Assembly (NCBI GenBank): GCA_903884235.1
Contig: CAISEB010000016.1
Coordinates: 62,001 to 126,000, forward strand
DNA from: an uncultured Pseudomonadota bacterium
Lineage (GTDB): Bacteria > Pseudomonadota > Gammaproteobacteria > Steroidobacterales > Steroidobacteraceae
Reading direction: 5' to 3'
DNA length: 64,000 nucleotides
Shown: in pieces, positions 1-8,142 of the stretch
Layout of the letters: every line of letters begins with the position of its first letter
How positions within the stretch are numbered: the first letter of the stretch is position 1
Notes under the pieces: model-generated
What the model was told of the DNA's origin: nothing
The model's database searches: none
What the model saw: only the letters and a program-made list of their open reading frames with translations
Position numbers and translations under genes: made by a program

Positions 1-663
1 GACCGGACGGGTCTTCACCTTCGGACGCGCGCCGAACACGACGATCGTCTTGCCCGTCGCCTTCAGCAGCCCCTGGTCCTCGAGGACCTTCAGCACGCGG
101 CCCGCCATCTCGCGCGAGCACCCGACGAGGCGCGACAGCTCCTGGCGGCTGACCTTGATCTGCATGCCCTGCGGGTGGGTCATCGCGTCCGGCTCGCCGC
201 ACAGGTCCATGATCGCGTGCGCGACGCGGCCGGTGACGTCGACGAAGGCGAGGTCGCCGAGCTTCTTGTTGGTGCGATCGAGGCGCGTGGCGAGCTGGGT
301 CGCGAGCTCGAAGATGAGGCCCGGGCTCTCGGCCGCGATCTGGCGGAAGCGCGCGTAGGTCATTTCCGCGAGTTCGCAGCTCTGGCGCGTGCGCACCCAG
401 GCGCTGCGATGCGAGCCCTCGGAGAACAGGCCCATCTCGCCGAAGAACTGGCCCTTGTTGAGGTACGCCAGCACCATCTCGTTGCCTTCCTCGTCCTCGA
501 TCATCACCTCGACCGAGCCGCTGATGATGTAGTAGAGGACGTCCGGCAGGTCGCCCGCGTGGATCAGCACCGTCTTCGACGGCACCGTGCGGATGCGGCA
601 GTAGCTCAGGAATCGATTGATCGCCGGAAGGTCGCTGAGCGGCTTGACTGGCACTTCCATCAT
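1..663 (-). CDS. crp: cAMP receptor protein (Crp/Vfr), C-terminus cut by window edge
   Basis: Global cAMP-dependent transcription regulator. The 221 visible residues align from end to end with E. coli CRP. The cyclic-nucleotide domain (about residues 20-115) has the FGEMGLF stretch and the RSAWVR motif whose Arg and Ser bind the cAMP phosphate. The DNA-binding helix-turn-helix (about 165-190) contains VGCSRE, with the Arg and Glu that read the CRP half-site. After the usual end near IVVFGAR the frame continues through at least seven more residues to base 1, so the C-terminus is slightly longer than in E. coli and its stop lies outside the window. Two consecutive ATGs (663 and 660) are possible starts. 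GAGGG lies 5 nt before the first. It is transcribed in the same direction as coq7, about 95 bp downstream of it. Confidence 0.93.
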   Translation of the reverse strand, partial: MMEVPVKPLSDLPAINRFLSYCRIRTVPSKTVLIHAGDLPDVLYYIISGSVEVMIEDEEGNEMVLAYLNKGQFFGEMGLFSEGSHRSAWVRTRQSCELAEMTYARFRQIAAESPGLIFELATQLATRLDRTNKKLGDLAFVDVTGRVAHAIMDLCGEPDAMTHPQGMQIKVSRQELSRLVGCSREMAGRVLKVLEDQGLLKATGKTIVVFGARPKVKTRPV

Positions 664-758
664 TCGGTCCCTCGTGACGTCGCTATCCGAAGCGCTGCGA
701 TCCGGCAGGTATAGAACATAACTCACGCGACCGCAAGCCAGCGCACAGACGCCGAGCG

Positions 759-1424
759 CTATACCCAGTAGGCGCTGCCGGTCATGACCTTGGCGACGGC
801 GCGCATCAATCCGCGCACCGGGGCCGGCAGTTCCTCGCCGCCGCGCGCGAGTGCGTGGTCGCGGTGCGTCGCTTCGTCGGCCTTCATCTGCTCGACGATC
901 GCGCGGCTCGCGCCGTCGGTCGCCGGCAGGCGTGCGAGGTGCGTGTCGAGATGCCCTTCGACCTGGCGCTCCGTCTCGGCGATGAAGCCGAGGCTCGCGC
1001 GATCACCGGCGAGTCCGGCGAGCGCGCCGATCGCGACGGAGCCTGCGTACCACAGCGGGTCGAGCACGCTCGTGCGGGAGCCGAGTTGCGCGAGGCGCGT
1101 CGCGCACCAGACGAGGTGATCGCCTTCCTCGCGTGCCGCGCCGAGCAGGAAATCGCGCACGGCGGGCTCGCGCGCGACCAGGGCCTGGCCGTGGTAGAGG
1201 GCCTGCGCGGCGACCTCGCCGGCGTGATTGACGCGCATCAGGCCCGCCACGTGACGGACCGTCGCGGGGTCAAGGGGGGTCGATTCCGCGGTCGGGAGGG
1301 GGGCCGGCACCGGCCGGCCGGTCGAGGCGACCGTTCCGGGTCCCGCGGCTGAGATTCTAAGCCCTTGATCTATAACGGATAATATCCGGTCAAGAGCGGT
1401 CAGGTGGCGGAGCGTGTCGGGCAT
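759..1424 (-). CDS. coq7: Coq7 family 2-polyprenyl-3-methyl-6-methoxy-1,4-benzoquinol hydroxylase
   Basis: Diiron carboxylate monooxygenase for the C6 hydroxylation step of ubiquinone synthesis, replacing UbiF. The protein has 221 residues, matching Pseudomonas Coq7 (about 215). The ligand motifs are in order: [27 protein letters not shown] and DEATHRDHA, giving the two E...ExxH pairs of a ferritin-like four-helix bundle. The ATG at 1424 is chosen because [15 protein letters not shown] matches family N-termini. A TATAAT hexamer on this strand (1435-1440) lies so close to the ATG that the leader would be only a few bases. The frame stays open further upstream, but that extension overlaps the rplM leader and resembles nothing in the family. 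The other ubiquinone hydroxylases, ubiH and ubiI, lie 10 kb away. Confidence 0.93.
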   Translation of the reverse strand: MPDTLRHLTALDRILSVIDQGLRISAAGPGTVASTGRPVPAPLPTAESTPLDPATVRHVAGLMRVNHAGEVAAQALYHGQALVAREPAVRDFLLGAAREEGDHLVWCATRLAQLGSRTSVLDPLWYAGSVAIGALAGLAGDRASLGFIAETERQVEGHLDTHLARLPATDGASRAIVEQMKADEATHRDHALARGGEELPAPVRGLMRAVAKVMTGSAYWV

Positions 1425-1551
1425 CGGTGGCTCTATTATACGAATCCGTCCGGTCCGCCGGCTTGTGTGCCGACACCCTTTCCAAGAGCGCCCCGGGCCG
1501 GTACACTTCGCGGTCTTTCGCCGCCCCCATAGACCCTTTCCGAGTAGATCC

Positions 1552-1983
1552 ATGAGTACGGTTCACGAAAATGCACAGACCGTGCGCCGCGACTGGCTTG
1601 TCGTCGACGCGTCCGGCAAGACCCTTGGTCGCCTGGCCACAGCGCTCGCGATTCGCCTGCGCGGCAAGCACAAGGCCTCGTATACGCCGCACGTCGACTG
1701 CGGTGACAACATCATTGTCCTGAATGCCGAGAAGATTGCCGTCACCGGCGACAAGCTCCGCGACAAGATTTACTACCACCACACCGGCGCGATCGGCGGC
1801 ATCAAGGGCATCGCGCTCGGCAAGATGATGGCGGAACACCCGGAGCGCGCGATCGAGATCGCCGTGAAGGGCATGCTCCCGAAGGGCCCGCTGGGCCGCA
1901 AGATGTTCAAGAAGCTGCACGTCTTCGCAGGCGACAAGCACCCGCATGCTGCCCAGCAGCCGCGTGCCGTCGACCTCGCCTGA
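1552..1983 (+). CDS. rplM: 50S ribosomal protein L13
   Basis: Large-subunit ribosomal protein, 143 residues (142 in E. coli). Recognised from [47 protein letters not shown] and the C-terminal [19 protein letters not shown] block followed by HAAQQP. The ATG at 1552 matches the usual N-terminus. An upstream in-frame extension to about 1414 is rejected because it encodes an Arg/Pro-rich stretch. rpsI follows 26 bp downstream in the universal rplM-rpsI operon. The leader lies between the divergent coq7 start and the ATG. Confidence 0.97.
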   Translation: MSTVHENAQTVRRDWLVVDASGKTLGRLATALAIRLRGKHKASYTPHVDCGDNIIVLNAEKIAVTGDKLRDKIYYHHTGAIGGIKGIALGKMMAEHPERAIEIAVKGMLPKGPLGRKMFKKLHVFAGDKHPHAAQQPRAVDLA

Positions 1984-2009
1984 CGCCATAGAAGATCCAA
2001 GGTAAGACC

Positions 2010-2402
2010 ATGCCTGCTACGACCTATTACGGAACCGGCCGCCGCAAGACCTCGAGCGCCCGCGTCCACCTCACGCCGGGCTCCGGCAAGATCACGATCA
2101 ACGAGCGGACGATCGAAGAATTCTTCGGTCGCGAGACCGGCCGCATGATCGTCCGCCAGCCGCTCGAGCTCGTCGAGATGGCGGCCCGCTTCGACGTGAA
2201 CGTCTCGGTCGAGGGCGGTGGCATCACCGGCCAGGCCGGCGCGATCCGCCACGGCATCACGCGCGCGCTGCTGCAGTACGACGAGAACCTGCGCCGTCCG
2301 CTGCGGACCGCCGGCTTCGTCACGCGCGACGCCCGTGAGGTCGAGCGCAAGAAGGTTGGTCGCCGCAAGGCGCGTCGCGGAACGCAGTTCTCGAAGCGCT
2401 AA
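2010..2402 (+). CDS. rpsI: 30S ribosomal protein S9
   Basis: Small-subunit ribosomal protein of 130 residues, the standard bacterial length. It shows the N-terminal [14 protein letters not shown] motif and the [19 protein letters not shown] block. The basic C-terminus [17 protein letters not shown] ends in the Lys-Arg that reaches the ribosomal P site. It is co-transcribed with rplM. A tRNA-Gln gene and then an intrinsic terminator follow. Confidence 0.98.
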   Translation: MPATTYYGTGRRKTSSARVHLTPGSGKITINERTIEEFFGRETGRMIVRQPLELVEMAARFDVNVSVEGGGITGQAGAIRHGITRALLQYDENLRRPLRTAGFVTRDAREVERKKVGRRKARRGTQFSKR

Positions 2403-2490
2403 CCGCGTGCGGGTATCGCCGGGCCGCAAGGTCCGGCGACGCCGGTCTCCGCTGGACCGACGCAACCGCACACTCGGACGTCCCGGTTAT

Positions 2491-2564
2491 TGGGGGATCG
2501 TCTAACGGTAGGACAGCGGACTCTGACTCCGTCAATCTAGGTTCGAATCCTAGTCCCCCAGCCA
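2491..2564 (+). tRNA. tRNA-Gln (anticodon CTG)
   Basis: Folds as a complete cloverleaf. The acceptor stem is TGGGGGA/TCCCCCA. The D arm starts with GTC and closes with GAC. The anticodon stem GCGGA/TCCGT has a 7-nt loop CTCTGAC, so positions 34-36 are CTG (reads CAG, Gln). The T arm is CTAGG-TTCGAAT-CCTAG, followed by discriminator G and an encoded CCA. The T-A first acceptor pair is typical of tRNA-Gln. It sits 88 bp after rpsI. Confidence 0.95.
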
Positions 2565-2569
2565 AACAA

Positions 2570-2600
2570 AGAGGCCCGCGAAAGCGGGCTTCTTCGTTTC
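2570..2600 (+). terminator. Rho-independent terminator after tRNA-Gln
   Basis: GCCCGC-GAAA-GCGGGC hairpin (2574-2589), with the stem extended by about four weaker pairs on the outside. It is followed by the T-rich run TTCTTCGTTT and begins 6 bases after the tRNA CCA. Confidence 0.85.
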
Positions 2601-2653
2601 TGGGGAGGGAGACAGTCGCGGCCGCGGACTGCCCGCGAGGCGCGACGCCGATC

Positions 2654-2686
2654 TAAAAGAAAAGGGCCCGCATCCTTGCGGGCCCC
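2654..2686 (-). terminator. Rho-independent terminator of the small membrane protein gene
   Basis: Perfect 9-bp stem GGGCCCGCA/TGCGGGCCC with a 4-nt loop (2664-2685). On the minus strand it is followed by TTTTCTTTT. It lies 20 bases after the stop of the 2706-3014 gene. Confidence 0.85.
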
Positions 2687-2705
2687 TGTCCGGCTCGATG
2701 CGCGA

Positions 2706-3014
2706 TCAGGCCTTGATGCGGCCGTAGACGTTGCGCAGGATGATCAGCAGTGCGGCGCCCGCCGCCAGCGCGCCGATGTTCGCGATGATGGCCGTCAGCG
2801 ACGGACCGGCGACCGGGATGCCGCCGAACGTGCCGGACAACGCCGCCAATGCGACGGCGGAGACGATGACCCGGACGCTGTCCTCCGTGGCCATGCCCCA
2901 GCCGACGACGACGCCGAGCACGGCCAGCGCCACCCCCGCATAGGGAATGGCGACGAACGCCGCGACGATGGCAAGCACGACGCCAATCAATCCCGCGATC
3001 TTGTAGATGCTCAC
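2706..3014 (-). CDS. Small hydrophobic membrane protein, function unknown
   Basis: I do not recognise the family. The 102 residues are almost entirely hydrophobic and Gly/Ala/Val/Ile-rich, with about four predicted membrane segments (roughly residues 5-20, 23-42, 47-62 and 68-95). Polar residues are confined to short turns such as ATEDSVR and a basic tail (RNVYGRIKA). The start is GTG, supported by GAGGGGG about 7 nt upstream on the minus strand. It is a single-gene unit with its own strong terminator at 2654-2686. It lies between the ribosomal operon and the sigma factor gene, which is transcribed away from it. Confidence 0.75.
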   Translation of the reverse strand: MSIYKIAGLIGVVLAIVAAFVAIPYAGVALAVLGVVVGWGMATEDSVRVIVSAVALAALSGTFGGIPVAGPSLTAIIANIGALAAGAALLIILRNVYGRIKA

Positions 3015-3483
3015 TGAGTGTCCCCCTCGATTGTTTTATTGATCGTCCATGCCTGATTCCGAACGGCATCACTCCGTCTGACCAGAGCCGGGCGACGCCG
3101 TGCGCGATCGTTCCATCGCGCGGTGGCGTCGGGGTCCGGGCCCTCATGGACGAGGCCATGCTATACCGGCGGATCGGGTTATGGATACATACCCTGCAGT
3201 TTTGCGATGCATACACCGGCACATGGGCCGGACGGCGGCGACGCTGCCGCTGTTGTGCGTTGCGGCAGGGCTCCGCGACGAGGGCTCCGCAACCGATCGC
3301 CCCGCGTCCGGCGGGTGGCGCGATGGATGGCCGGGCGCGCCGCCTCGGCCACGGCGCGTCGCGGGGGCGACTCGGTTCACCGCAACGGCGGTTGATCCGC
3401 GACGTCTCGCCTCTACCTTCCCCCCGAAGCCACTCACCAATCCCGACGGACAATATTTCCCTCGCTCGCACGTCTATCCCTCC
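3015..3483. other. Intergenic region between divergent small membrane protein and sigma factor genes
   Basis: 469 bp with no convincing gene. A frame continuous with the downstream sigma factor stays open back to about 3100, but it encodes low-complexity Arg/Pro/Gly sequence with no family resemblance. The segments 3030-3060 and 3175-3215 are relatively AT-rich, as expected for promoters, but I cannot assign defined -35/-10 pairs. Confidence 0.4.
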
Positions 3484-4077
3484 ATGCCCGACGCAATCTC
3501 ACTGCCCCGTCTGACCATCGAGGACCAATCCCGGTTCGCCGCCACCGTGGCCGAGCAGGGCCCGCGGCTGCGGGCCTTCGTGCGCCGACAGGTGGCGGAT
3601 CTCGGCGAGGTGGATGACATCGTTCAGGACACCTTCCTCGAACTCGTGTCCGCGTCCCGACTCGTCGAGCCGATCGAGCACCTCGCCGCCTGGCTCGCGC
3701 GGGTGGCACGCAACCGGATCATCGATCGCTTCAGGTCACGCTCCCGTGAGTCCAAGTGGGTCCAGCCCGCGACCGGTGACGACGAGCCGTCGGCGGAATC
3801 CGAATTCGTCTTGGATGAATGGCGGATCTCCGGCGCCAGCGACCCCGAGGCCGGCTATGTCCGCTCGGTGCTGTCGGACGAACTCATCGCCGCGATCGAG
3901 GAGCTGCCGCCGGAGCAGCGCGAGGTCTTCGTCGCCCATGAGCTGTACGGCCTCAGCTTCAAGGACCTCGCGGCCGAGACCGGCGTCGGCGTCAACACGC
4001 TGCTGGGCCGAAAGCATGCAGCCGTCCGCCACCTGCGGCAGCGGCTCGACCACATCCGTTCTGAACTCAACTTCTAG
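3484..4077 (+). CDS. RNA polymerase sigma factor, sigma-70/ECF type
   Basis: A 197-residue alternative sigma factor. Region 2 (about residues 20-75) contains the core-binding stretch DLGEVDDIVQDTFLELV and the -10-reading helix LAAWLARVARNRIIDRFR. An acidic, variable linker follows. Region 4 (about 140-190) is ELPPEQREVFVAHELYGLSFKDLAAETGVG and ends in a helix-turn-helix with RKHAAVRHLRQRL. The ATG at 3484 is chosen because region 2 begins about 30 residues later. The Shine-Dalgarno sequence is poor. It overlaps no neighbour, and a small membrane protein follows 11 bp after its stop. No recognisable anti-sigma factor with a zinc or cupin domain is encoded nearby. Confidence 0.88.
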   Translation: MPDAISLPRLTIEDQSRFAATVAEQGPRLRAFVRRQVADLGEVDDIVQDTFLELVSASRLVEPIEHLAAWLARVARNRIIDRFRSRSRESKWVQPATGDDEPSAESEFVLDEWRISGASDPEAGYVRSVLSDELIAAIEELPPEQREVFVAHELYGLSFKDLAAETGVGVNTLLGRKHAAVRHLRQRLDHIRSELNF

Positions 4078-4088
4078 AGGACACCGTC

Positions 4089-4436
4089 ATGAAACGATTC
4101 TGGATCTTCAAAGGTCTCAAGTTCCTGGCGTTCGGCGCGCTCGCCATCGCAGGCTTCGGCTACCTCGTCATGTCGCTCTGGAACTGGGTGATCCCGACCG
4201 TGACCGGCTGGCACGCGTTGACCTTCGCGCAGGCACTCGGCCTGCTGGTGCTCTCGAGGGTCCTGTTCGGGGGCCTGCGCGGTCACCGCGGGGGACTGCA
4301 TTGGCGCCACCGGATGCAGCACCGCTGGGCCGAGATGAGCCCCGAGGACCGCGAGCGCCTGCGCAAGACGCTGGGTCGCCGCCATCACTGCGGACCGCGC
4401 GGCTCGGGGGGTCCGCCGTTCGCGCAGGCGGGATGA
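4089..4436 (+). CDS. Small membrane protein co-transcribed with the sigma factor
   Basis: 115 residues with a basic N-terminus and two membrane segments (about residues 8-30 and 45-62). The segments are joined by SLWNWVIPTVTGWHALTF. The second ends in LSRVLFGGLRG and is followed by a soluble His/Arg-rich tail (HRGGLHWRHRMQHRW, then MSPEDRERLRKTL). Proteins of this pattern (WNW..P...G....F.QALGLL.LSR.LFGG) are frequently found beside ECF sigma genes, by my recollection. A role as a membrane anchor or anti-sigma-like partner is only inferred. The ATG at 4089 has AGAGGA, overlapping the sigma stop codon, about 8 nt upstream, so the two genes are probably translationally coupled. Confidence 0.8.
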   Translation: MKRFWIFKGLKFLAFGALAIAGFGYLVMSLWNWVIPTVTGWHALTFAQALGLLVLSRVLFGGLRGHRGGLHWRHRMQHRWAEMSPEDRERLRKTLGRRHHCGPRGSGGPPFAQAG

Positions 4437-4767
4437 CGGACCGCGGCAATCCGGTCCCTCGGCCGGTCGATCCCGGCGCGTGATTCCAGATCAGTCAGGA
4501 CGCCAGGGCGATGACCCGCCGCAGGCATACACGGCCCAGGTTCGCCGCGGTCTCGTGTGGGATCACGTGCAGGCGAACCGTGAGCCGACCCGCCAGAAGG
4601 GAGCCGCCGCGGTTGCCCGCAGACCGGCCATCAGCGCCGGCGGTTTCGCCGAGAGCGGCACGGCGTTGCGCTGGATCGCACAGGGCCAGCAAGGCTGGAC
4701 GACCGGCGGCCGCGTCGCGACGGGCGCACGCGGGCAGCGCCCGCAGCGGGCCTGCCGGCTCCCGACG
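4437..4767. other. Intergenic region, nothing recognised
   Basis: 331 bp between the convergent ends of the sigma factor operon and the class V aminotransferase gene. Short open frames on both strands encode Arg/Ala/Gly-rich sequence typical of GC-rich shadow frames. I see no strong terminator hairpin with a T-run and no RNA gene. Confidence 0.4.
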
Positions 4768-5895
4768 CTAACGGATGCGATCCAACGCGGCCGTCAGGCT
4801 CGCCAGCGTCCGGGGGATGTCGAGCAGCTTGTCGAGGCCGAACAGGCCGATGCGGAAGGTCCTGAAGTCCGGCCCCTCGTCGCACTGCAGGGGAACCCCG
4901 GCCGCGATCTGCAGGCCGGCCTGCGCGAAGGCCTTGCCTGACTGGATCGCGGGCTCGGTCGTGTAGCTGACGACGACTCCCGGCGCCGCGAACCCATCCG
5001 CCGCCACGCTACGAAACCCTCGCTTCGAAAGCATCTCGCGGACCTGCGCGCCGAGGGCCCGCTGGCGCTCGGCGATCATTCCGAAGCCGAGCTTCTCGGT
5101 CTCGAGCATGACGTCGCGTACGACCGCGAGCGCGTCGGTCGGCATCGTCGCGTGGTAGGCGTACGCGCCCGACTCGTACGCCTCCATGATCTGCAGCCAC
5201 TTCCGCAGATCGCACGCGAAGCTGGAGCTCGTCGTCTCGTCGATCCGCGCCCGGGCCCGTTCGCCGAGCGCCACGATCCCGCAGCAGGGCGGACCGCTCC
5301 AGCCCTTCTGCGGCGCGGAGACGAGGACATCGACGCCGGTCGCCACCATGTTCACCCAGACCGTTCCGGAGGCGATGCAGTCGAGAACGAACAGCCCGCC
5401 GACCTCGTGGACCGCCGCCGCGACTGCCGCCAGATAGTCGTCCGGCAGGATCATGCCGGCCGACGTCTCGACGTGCGGCGCGAACACGACCTGCGGCCTG
5501 AACTCCCGGATCGCGGCGAGGGCCTCGGCGAGCGGGACCGGCGCGAACGGCGCCTCGGCACCCTCACCGGACCGGCGAGCCTTCAGCACCCGCGTGTCGC
5601 TCGCGATCCGACCCGTCTCGAGGATCTGCGTCCAGCGGTAGCTGAACCACCCGTTGCGGATGATCAGGCAGCGCTGGTCGGTGGCGAACTGGCGTGCGAC
5701 CGCTTCCATGCCGAAGGTCCCGCTGCCCGGCACGATGACCGCCGAGCGCGCGTGATAGACCGTCTTCACGATCCGGGAGATGTCCCGCATCACGCCCTGG
5801 AAGCGCAGCGACATGTGGTTGAGGGCCCGGTCCGTATAGACGACGGAGTACTCGAGCAGTCCTTCGGGGTCGGGCTGGGGCAGTAGCGCGGTCAC
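4768..5895 (-). CDS. Class V PLP-dependent aminotransferase (alanine-glyoxylate aminotransferase family)
   Basis: 375-residue fold-type I aminotransferase. The substrate-side motif GSGTFGMEAVARQ is near residue 60, DCIASGTVWVNMVATGVDVLVSAPQKGW is near 180-205 (its Lys is the PLP Schiff-base lysine), and STY-type residues follow around TTSSSF. The family uses alanine, serine or aspartate with glyoxylate or related 2-oxo acids. The exact substrate cannot be read from the sequence. GTG at 5895 is chosen because AGGA lies 6 nt upstream and VTALLPQPDPEG matches family N-termini; the longer frame upstream is Arg/Thr-rich noise. It is a monocistronic unit, divergent from the acyltransferase gene. 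Confidence 0.85.
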   Translation of the reverse strand: MTALLPQPDPEGLLEYSVVYTDRALNHMSLRFQGVMRDISRIVKTVYHARSAVIVPGSGTFGMEAVARQFATDQRCLIIRNGWFSYRWTQILETGRIASDTRVLKARRSGEGAEAPFAPVPLAEALAAIREFRPQVVFAPHVETSAGMILPDDYLAAVAAAVHEVGGLFVLDCIASGTVWVNMVATGVDVLVSAPQKGWSGPPCCGIVALGERARARIDETTSSSFACDLRKWLQIMEAYESGAYAYHATMPTDALAVVRDVMLETEKLGFGMIAERQRALGAQVREMLSKRGFRSVAADGFAAPGVVVSYTTEPAIQSGKAFAQAGLQIAAGVPLQCDEGPDFRTFRIGLFGLDKLLDIPRTLASLTAALDRIR

Positions 5896-6149
5896 GGTAG
5901 TCCTCGTTCGTCGGGTTGAGCGAGCCGTTGCGGCCGGCCGGGCTGCCGCGCTGAGATTGTAGCGTGACACGCTCGGCCGGCTCGCGGTCAATCGAACTCG
6001 CCGCGTCCGGCGCTGCCTGGCTGATTGGCGGTGGCGACACGGAGGTCCAGCGCAACCTGCGGGTGCTCGGGCCGCACGTGCCAGGGGTTCCCCGGCGACT
6101 CCGGCGTCGCGCTCGGGCAGAATGCGCCCACTGCCAAGCAGGTGCGCCC

Positions 6150-7061
6150 GTGCCCAAGATCCCCAGGGGCCCCGTTCGCGGGTCCGTCGTCTTCCTCTGC
6201 GTCGTGCTCAACACGCTGGCGATCGGCGTGCCGCTCGTCATCCTCGCGCTGCTGCGCCTCGTCGTGCCGGTCGCGGGCTGGCGACGGCTCACCGGTGTCG
6301 TCCTGGTCCGCATGGCGGAGGGGTGGATCGCGGTGAACACCGCGATGCTGCGCGCGACGCAGCCGACGGCCTGGGACGTGCGGGGCCTCGATGGGCTGAG
6401 GCCCGACGGCTGGTACCTCGTGATCGCGAACCACCGCTCGTGGGTCGACATCCTCGCGCTGCAGGGCACGCTCAACCGGCGCGTGCCGTTCCTGAAGTTC
6501 TTCATCAAGGACGAGCTGCGCTGGGTCCCGGTCCTCGGACTCGCCTGGTGGGCGCTCGACATGCCGTTCATGAAGCGCTACTCGAAGGAGCAGCTGGCTC
6601 GCCGCCCCGAGCTGCGTGGCACCGACATGGAGGCGACGAAGAAGGCCTGCGAGAAGTTCCGGCACCATCCGACCTCGGTCATGAACTTTGTCGAGGGGAC
6701 GCGGTTCACGCCGGCGAAGCGCGCATCCACCCGCTCGCCCTACCGCCACCTGCTGAAGCCGCGAGCGGGCGGCATCGCCTTCGTGATGGAGGCCCTCGGC
6801 CCGATCCTGACGGAGATGCTCGACGTCACGATCGCCTACCCTCAAGGGGGTGGCGGGTTCTGGGACCTCGCCTGCGGGCGCATCCCGCGGATCGTGGTCG
6901 AGGTACGCCGTCGGACGCTGCCGCTGCGCAATGCGGCGGGCGACTACACGGCGGACGATGACTTCCGCGGGCGCTTCCAGGACTGGCTGGCGAAGGTCTG
7001 GGCGGAGAAGGACTCGCGCCTCGATGAACTGCTCGGCGAGGAACCGCCGATCCCGCGCTGA
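6150..7061 (+). CDS. Lysophospholipid acyltransferase (PlsC/YihG family)
   Basis: Membrane-bound 1-acyl-glycerol-3-phosphate acyltransferase type protein of about 303 residues. It has an N-terminal membrane segment (about residues 10-33). Block I is NHRSWVDI, the catalytic HX4D motif. Block II lies around FFIKDELRWVPVLGLAWWALD. Block III is NFVEGTRFT (EGTR). The size and the MPFMKR and KACEKFR features fit the YihG branch. The start is uncertain; GTG at 6150 (GCAGG 7 nt upstream) puts the membrane segment close to the N-terminus. Upstream in-frame sequence to 5964 looks non-coding. A strong terminator follows at 7073-7105. Confidence 0.85.
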   Translation: MPKIPRGPVRGSVVFLCVVLNTLAIGVPLVILALLRLVVPVAGWRRLTGVVLVRMAEGWIAVNTAMLRATQPTAWDVRGLDGLRPDGWYLVIANHRSWVDILALQGTLNRRVPFLKFFIKDELRWVPVLGLAWWALDMPFMKRYSKEQLARRPELRGTDMEATKKACEKFRHHPTSVMNFVEGTRFTPAKRASTRSPYRHLLKPRAGGIAFVMEALGPILTEMLDVTIAYPQGGGGFWDLACGRIPRIVVEVRRRTLPLRNAAGDYTADDDFRGRFQDWLAKVWAEKDSRLDELLGEEPPIPR

Positions 7062-7072
7062 GGCGCGGTCAG

Positions 7073-7105
7073 GGGCGCCGCAGGCCGCGGCGCCCTTGTT
7101 CTTCA
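7073..7105 (+). terminator. Rho-independent terminator between convergent acyltransferase and rpiA genes
   Basis: Perfect 9-bp stem GGGCGCCGC/GCGGCGCCC with a 5-nt loop (7073-7095), followed by TTGTTCTTC on the + strand. It lies 11 bp after the acyltransferase stop and just overlaps the end of the convergent rpiA gene. Confidence 0.8.
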
Positions 7106-7762
7106 GGGCTTCAGCGTATCGACGCCGGAGTCCGTGCCGACCAGCAGCAGGTCGGCGCCGCGTCTCGCGAACAGGCCGTTCGCGACGACGCCCGCGACCT
7201 GGTTGATCTCGCTTTCGAGCGCCGCAGGGTCGGTGATCGCGAGGTTGTGCACGTCGAGGATCGCATTGCCGTTGTCCGTCGTGACGCCGGCGCGCAGCAC
7301 TGGCTGGCCGCCGAGGCGCACCAGCTGGCGCGCGACGTAGGAGCGCGCCATGGGGATCACTTCCACCGGCAGAGGGAAGCGGCCGAGCACGTCGACCACC
7401 TTCGAGCGATCGACGATGCAGACGAACCGGCGGGAGGCGGCCGCGACGATCTTCTCCCGCGTCAGTGCCGCGCCACCCCCCTTGATCAGCGCGAGGTGGC
7501 GAGTCGCCTCGTCCGCGCCGTCCACGTACACCTCGAGGTCGCCGGTGGAGTTGAGGTCGAGGACCTCGATGCCGCCGTCACGCAGGAGGCGGGTGCTCGC
7601 GTCGGAGCTCGAGACCGCGCCGGCGACGCGGATGCGGCTCTTCACCAGGGCCGCGATGAAGTGATTGACGGTGGAGCCCGTGCCGACGCCGAGGACGCAG
7701 CCCTCGGGTACGTGGGCCAGTGCCGCTTCGGCGGCGCGCCGCTTCTGGTCGTCGCTCGACAT
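7103..7762 (-). CDS. rpiA: Ribose-5-phosphate isomerase A
   Basis: Interconverts ribose 5-phosphate and ribulose 5-phosphate in the pentose phosphate pathway. 219 residues, equal to E. coli RpiA. Active-site loops are all present: [32 protein letters not shown] and [12 protein letters not shown] (with the catalytic Asp and Lys), then [11 protein letters not shown] and [11 protein letters not shown]. The ATG at 7762 ([15 protein letters not shown]) aligns with the E. coli start, with AAGGGG 10 nt upstream. A further in-frame ATG 13 codons upstream exists but has no family support. Confidence 0.95.
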   Translation of the reverse strand: MSSDDQKRRAAEAALAHVPEGCVLGVGTGSTVNHFIAALVKSRIRVAGAVSSSDASTRLLRDGGIEVLDLNSTGDLEVYVDGADEATRHLALIKGGGAALTREKIVAAASRRFVCIVDRSKVVDVLGRFPLPVEVIPMARSYVARQLVRLGGQPVLRAGVTTDNGNAILDVHNLAITDPAALESEINQVAGVVANGLFARRGADLLLVGTDSGVDTLKP

Positions 7763-7837
7763 CGCTGCGAACCCCTTATATCCAAGCTGTTTGCGCATCG
7801 CGGGGCCCGAGCGCGAATTTTTGCGGGGGCCAGAAAC

Positions 7838-7865
7838 GACTGTGCCCGCTTGCGCGGGCACAGTC
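7838..7865 (-). terminator. Strong hairpin, probable terminator of the Lys/Ala peptide gene
   Basis: Perfect 12-bp inverted repeat (GACTGTGCCCGC and its complement) with a 4-nt loop, 68 bp after the stop of the 21-residue peptide gene. On the minus strand only GTTTC follows, so the T-tract is weak. Confidence 0.6.
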
Positions 7866-7932
7866 AGTGAAGAGCTTAGGGTTGGTCGGTGACCTCGAGA
7901 TCTTTCGATCTCACCCTGGCTGCTTCGAAGGC

Positions 7933-7998
7933 TTACTTCTTCTTCGCGGCCTTCTTCTTCGTCGCCTTCTTCTTAGCAGCCTTCTTCTTGGTCGCCAT
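7933..7998 (-). CDS. 21-residue lysine/alanine micropeptide (histone H1-tail-like)
   Basis: A complete tiny gene too short for usual ORF cut-offs. After Met-Ala-Thr it encodes alternating KKK and AA/AT blocks ([18 protein letters not shown]), then TAA. Twelve of the 21 residues are Lys, five are Ala excluding the initial MAT, and the rest is Thr/Met. GGAG lies 7 nt before the ATG, a TTGTAA-16-TATACT promoter is at 8033-8060, and a 12-bp hairpin lies downstream. A full expression unit therefore surrounds it. The composition resembles the C-terminal repeats of bacterial H1-like proteins such as AlgP, so nucleic-acid binding is plausible but inferred. The possibility that it is only part of a structured sRNA cannot be excluded. 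Confidence 0.7.
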   Translation of the reverse strand: MATKKKAAKKKATKKKAAKKK

Positions 7999-8032
7999 AG
8001 TAGTTCTCCATGTCAGGTTAGTCCGGGGGCTG

Positions 8033-8060
8033 AGTATATACACAAAAAGTCAAATTACAA
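8033..8060 (-). promoter_or_regulatory. Promoter of the Lys/Ala micropeptide gene
   Basis: On the minus strand, -35 TTGTAA (8055-8060), a 16-bp spacer and -10 TATACT (8033-8038) sit in an AT-rich island unusual for this GC-rich window. The predicted leader before the ATG at 7998 is about 28 nt. Confidence 0.55.
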
Positions 8061-8142
8061 GCAAGCGTCTTTCTGTTGTGCTAGCTGCTCGCTCATCACG
8101 CGTGATGGAAGGACGCATCGACGTCGACGAGGAGTGCGTCGC

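Noticed and set aside
4480-4941. Open frames around 4.5-4.9 kb on both strands
   Set aside because: Low-complexity Arg/Ala/Gln sequence, no Shine-Dalgarno and overlap with the aminotransferase gene end.
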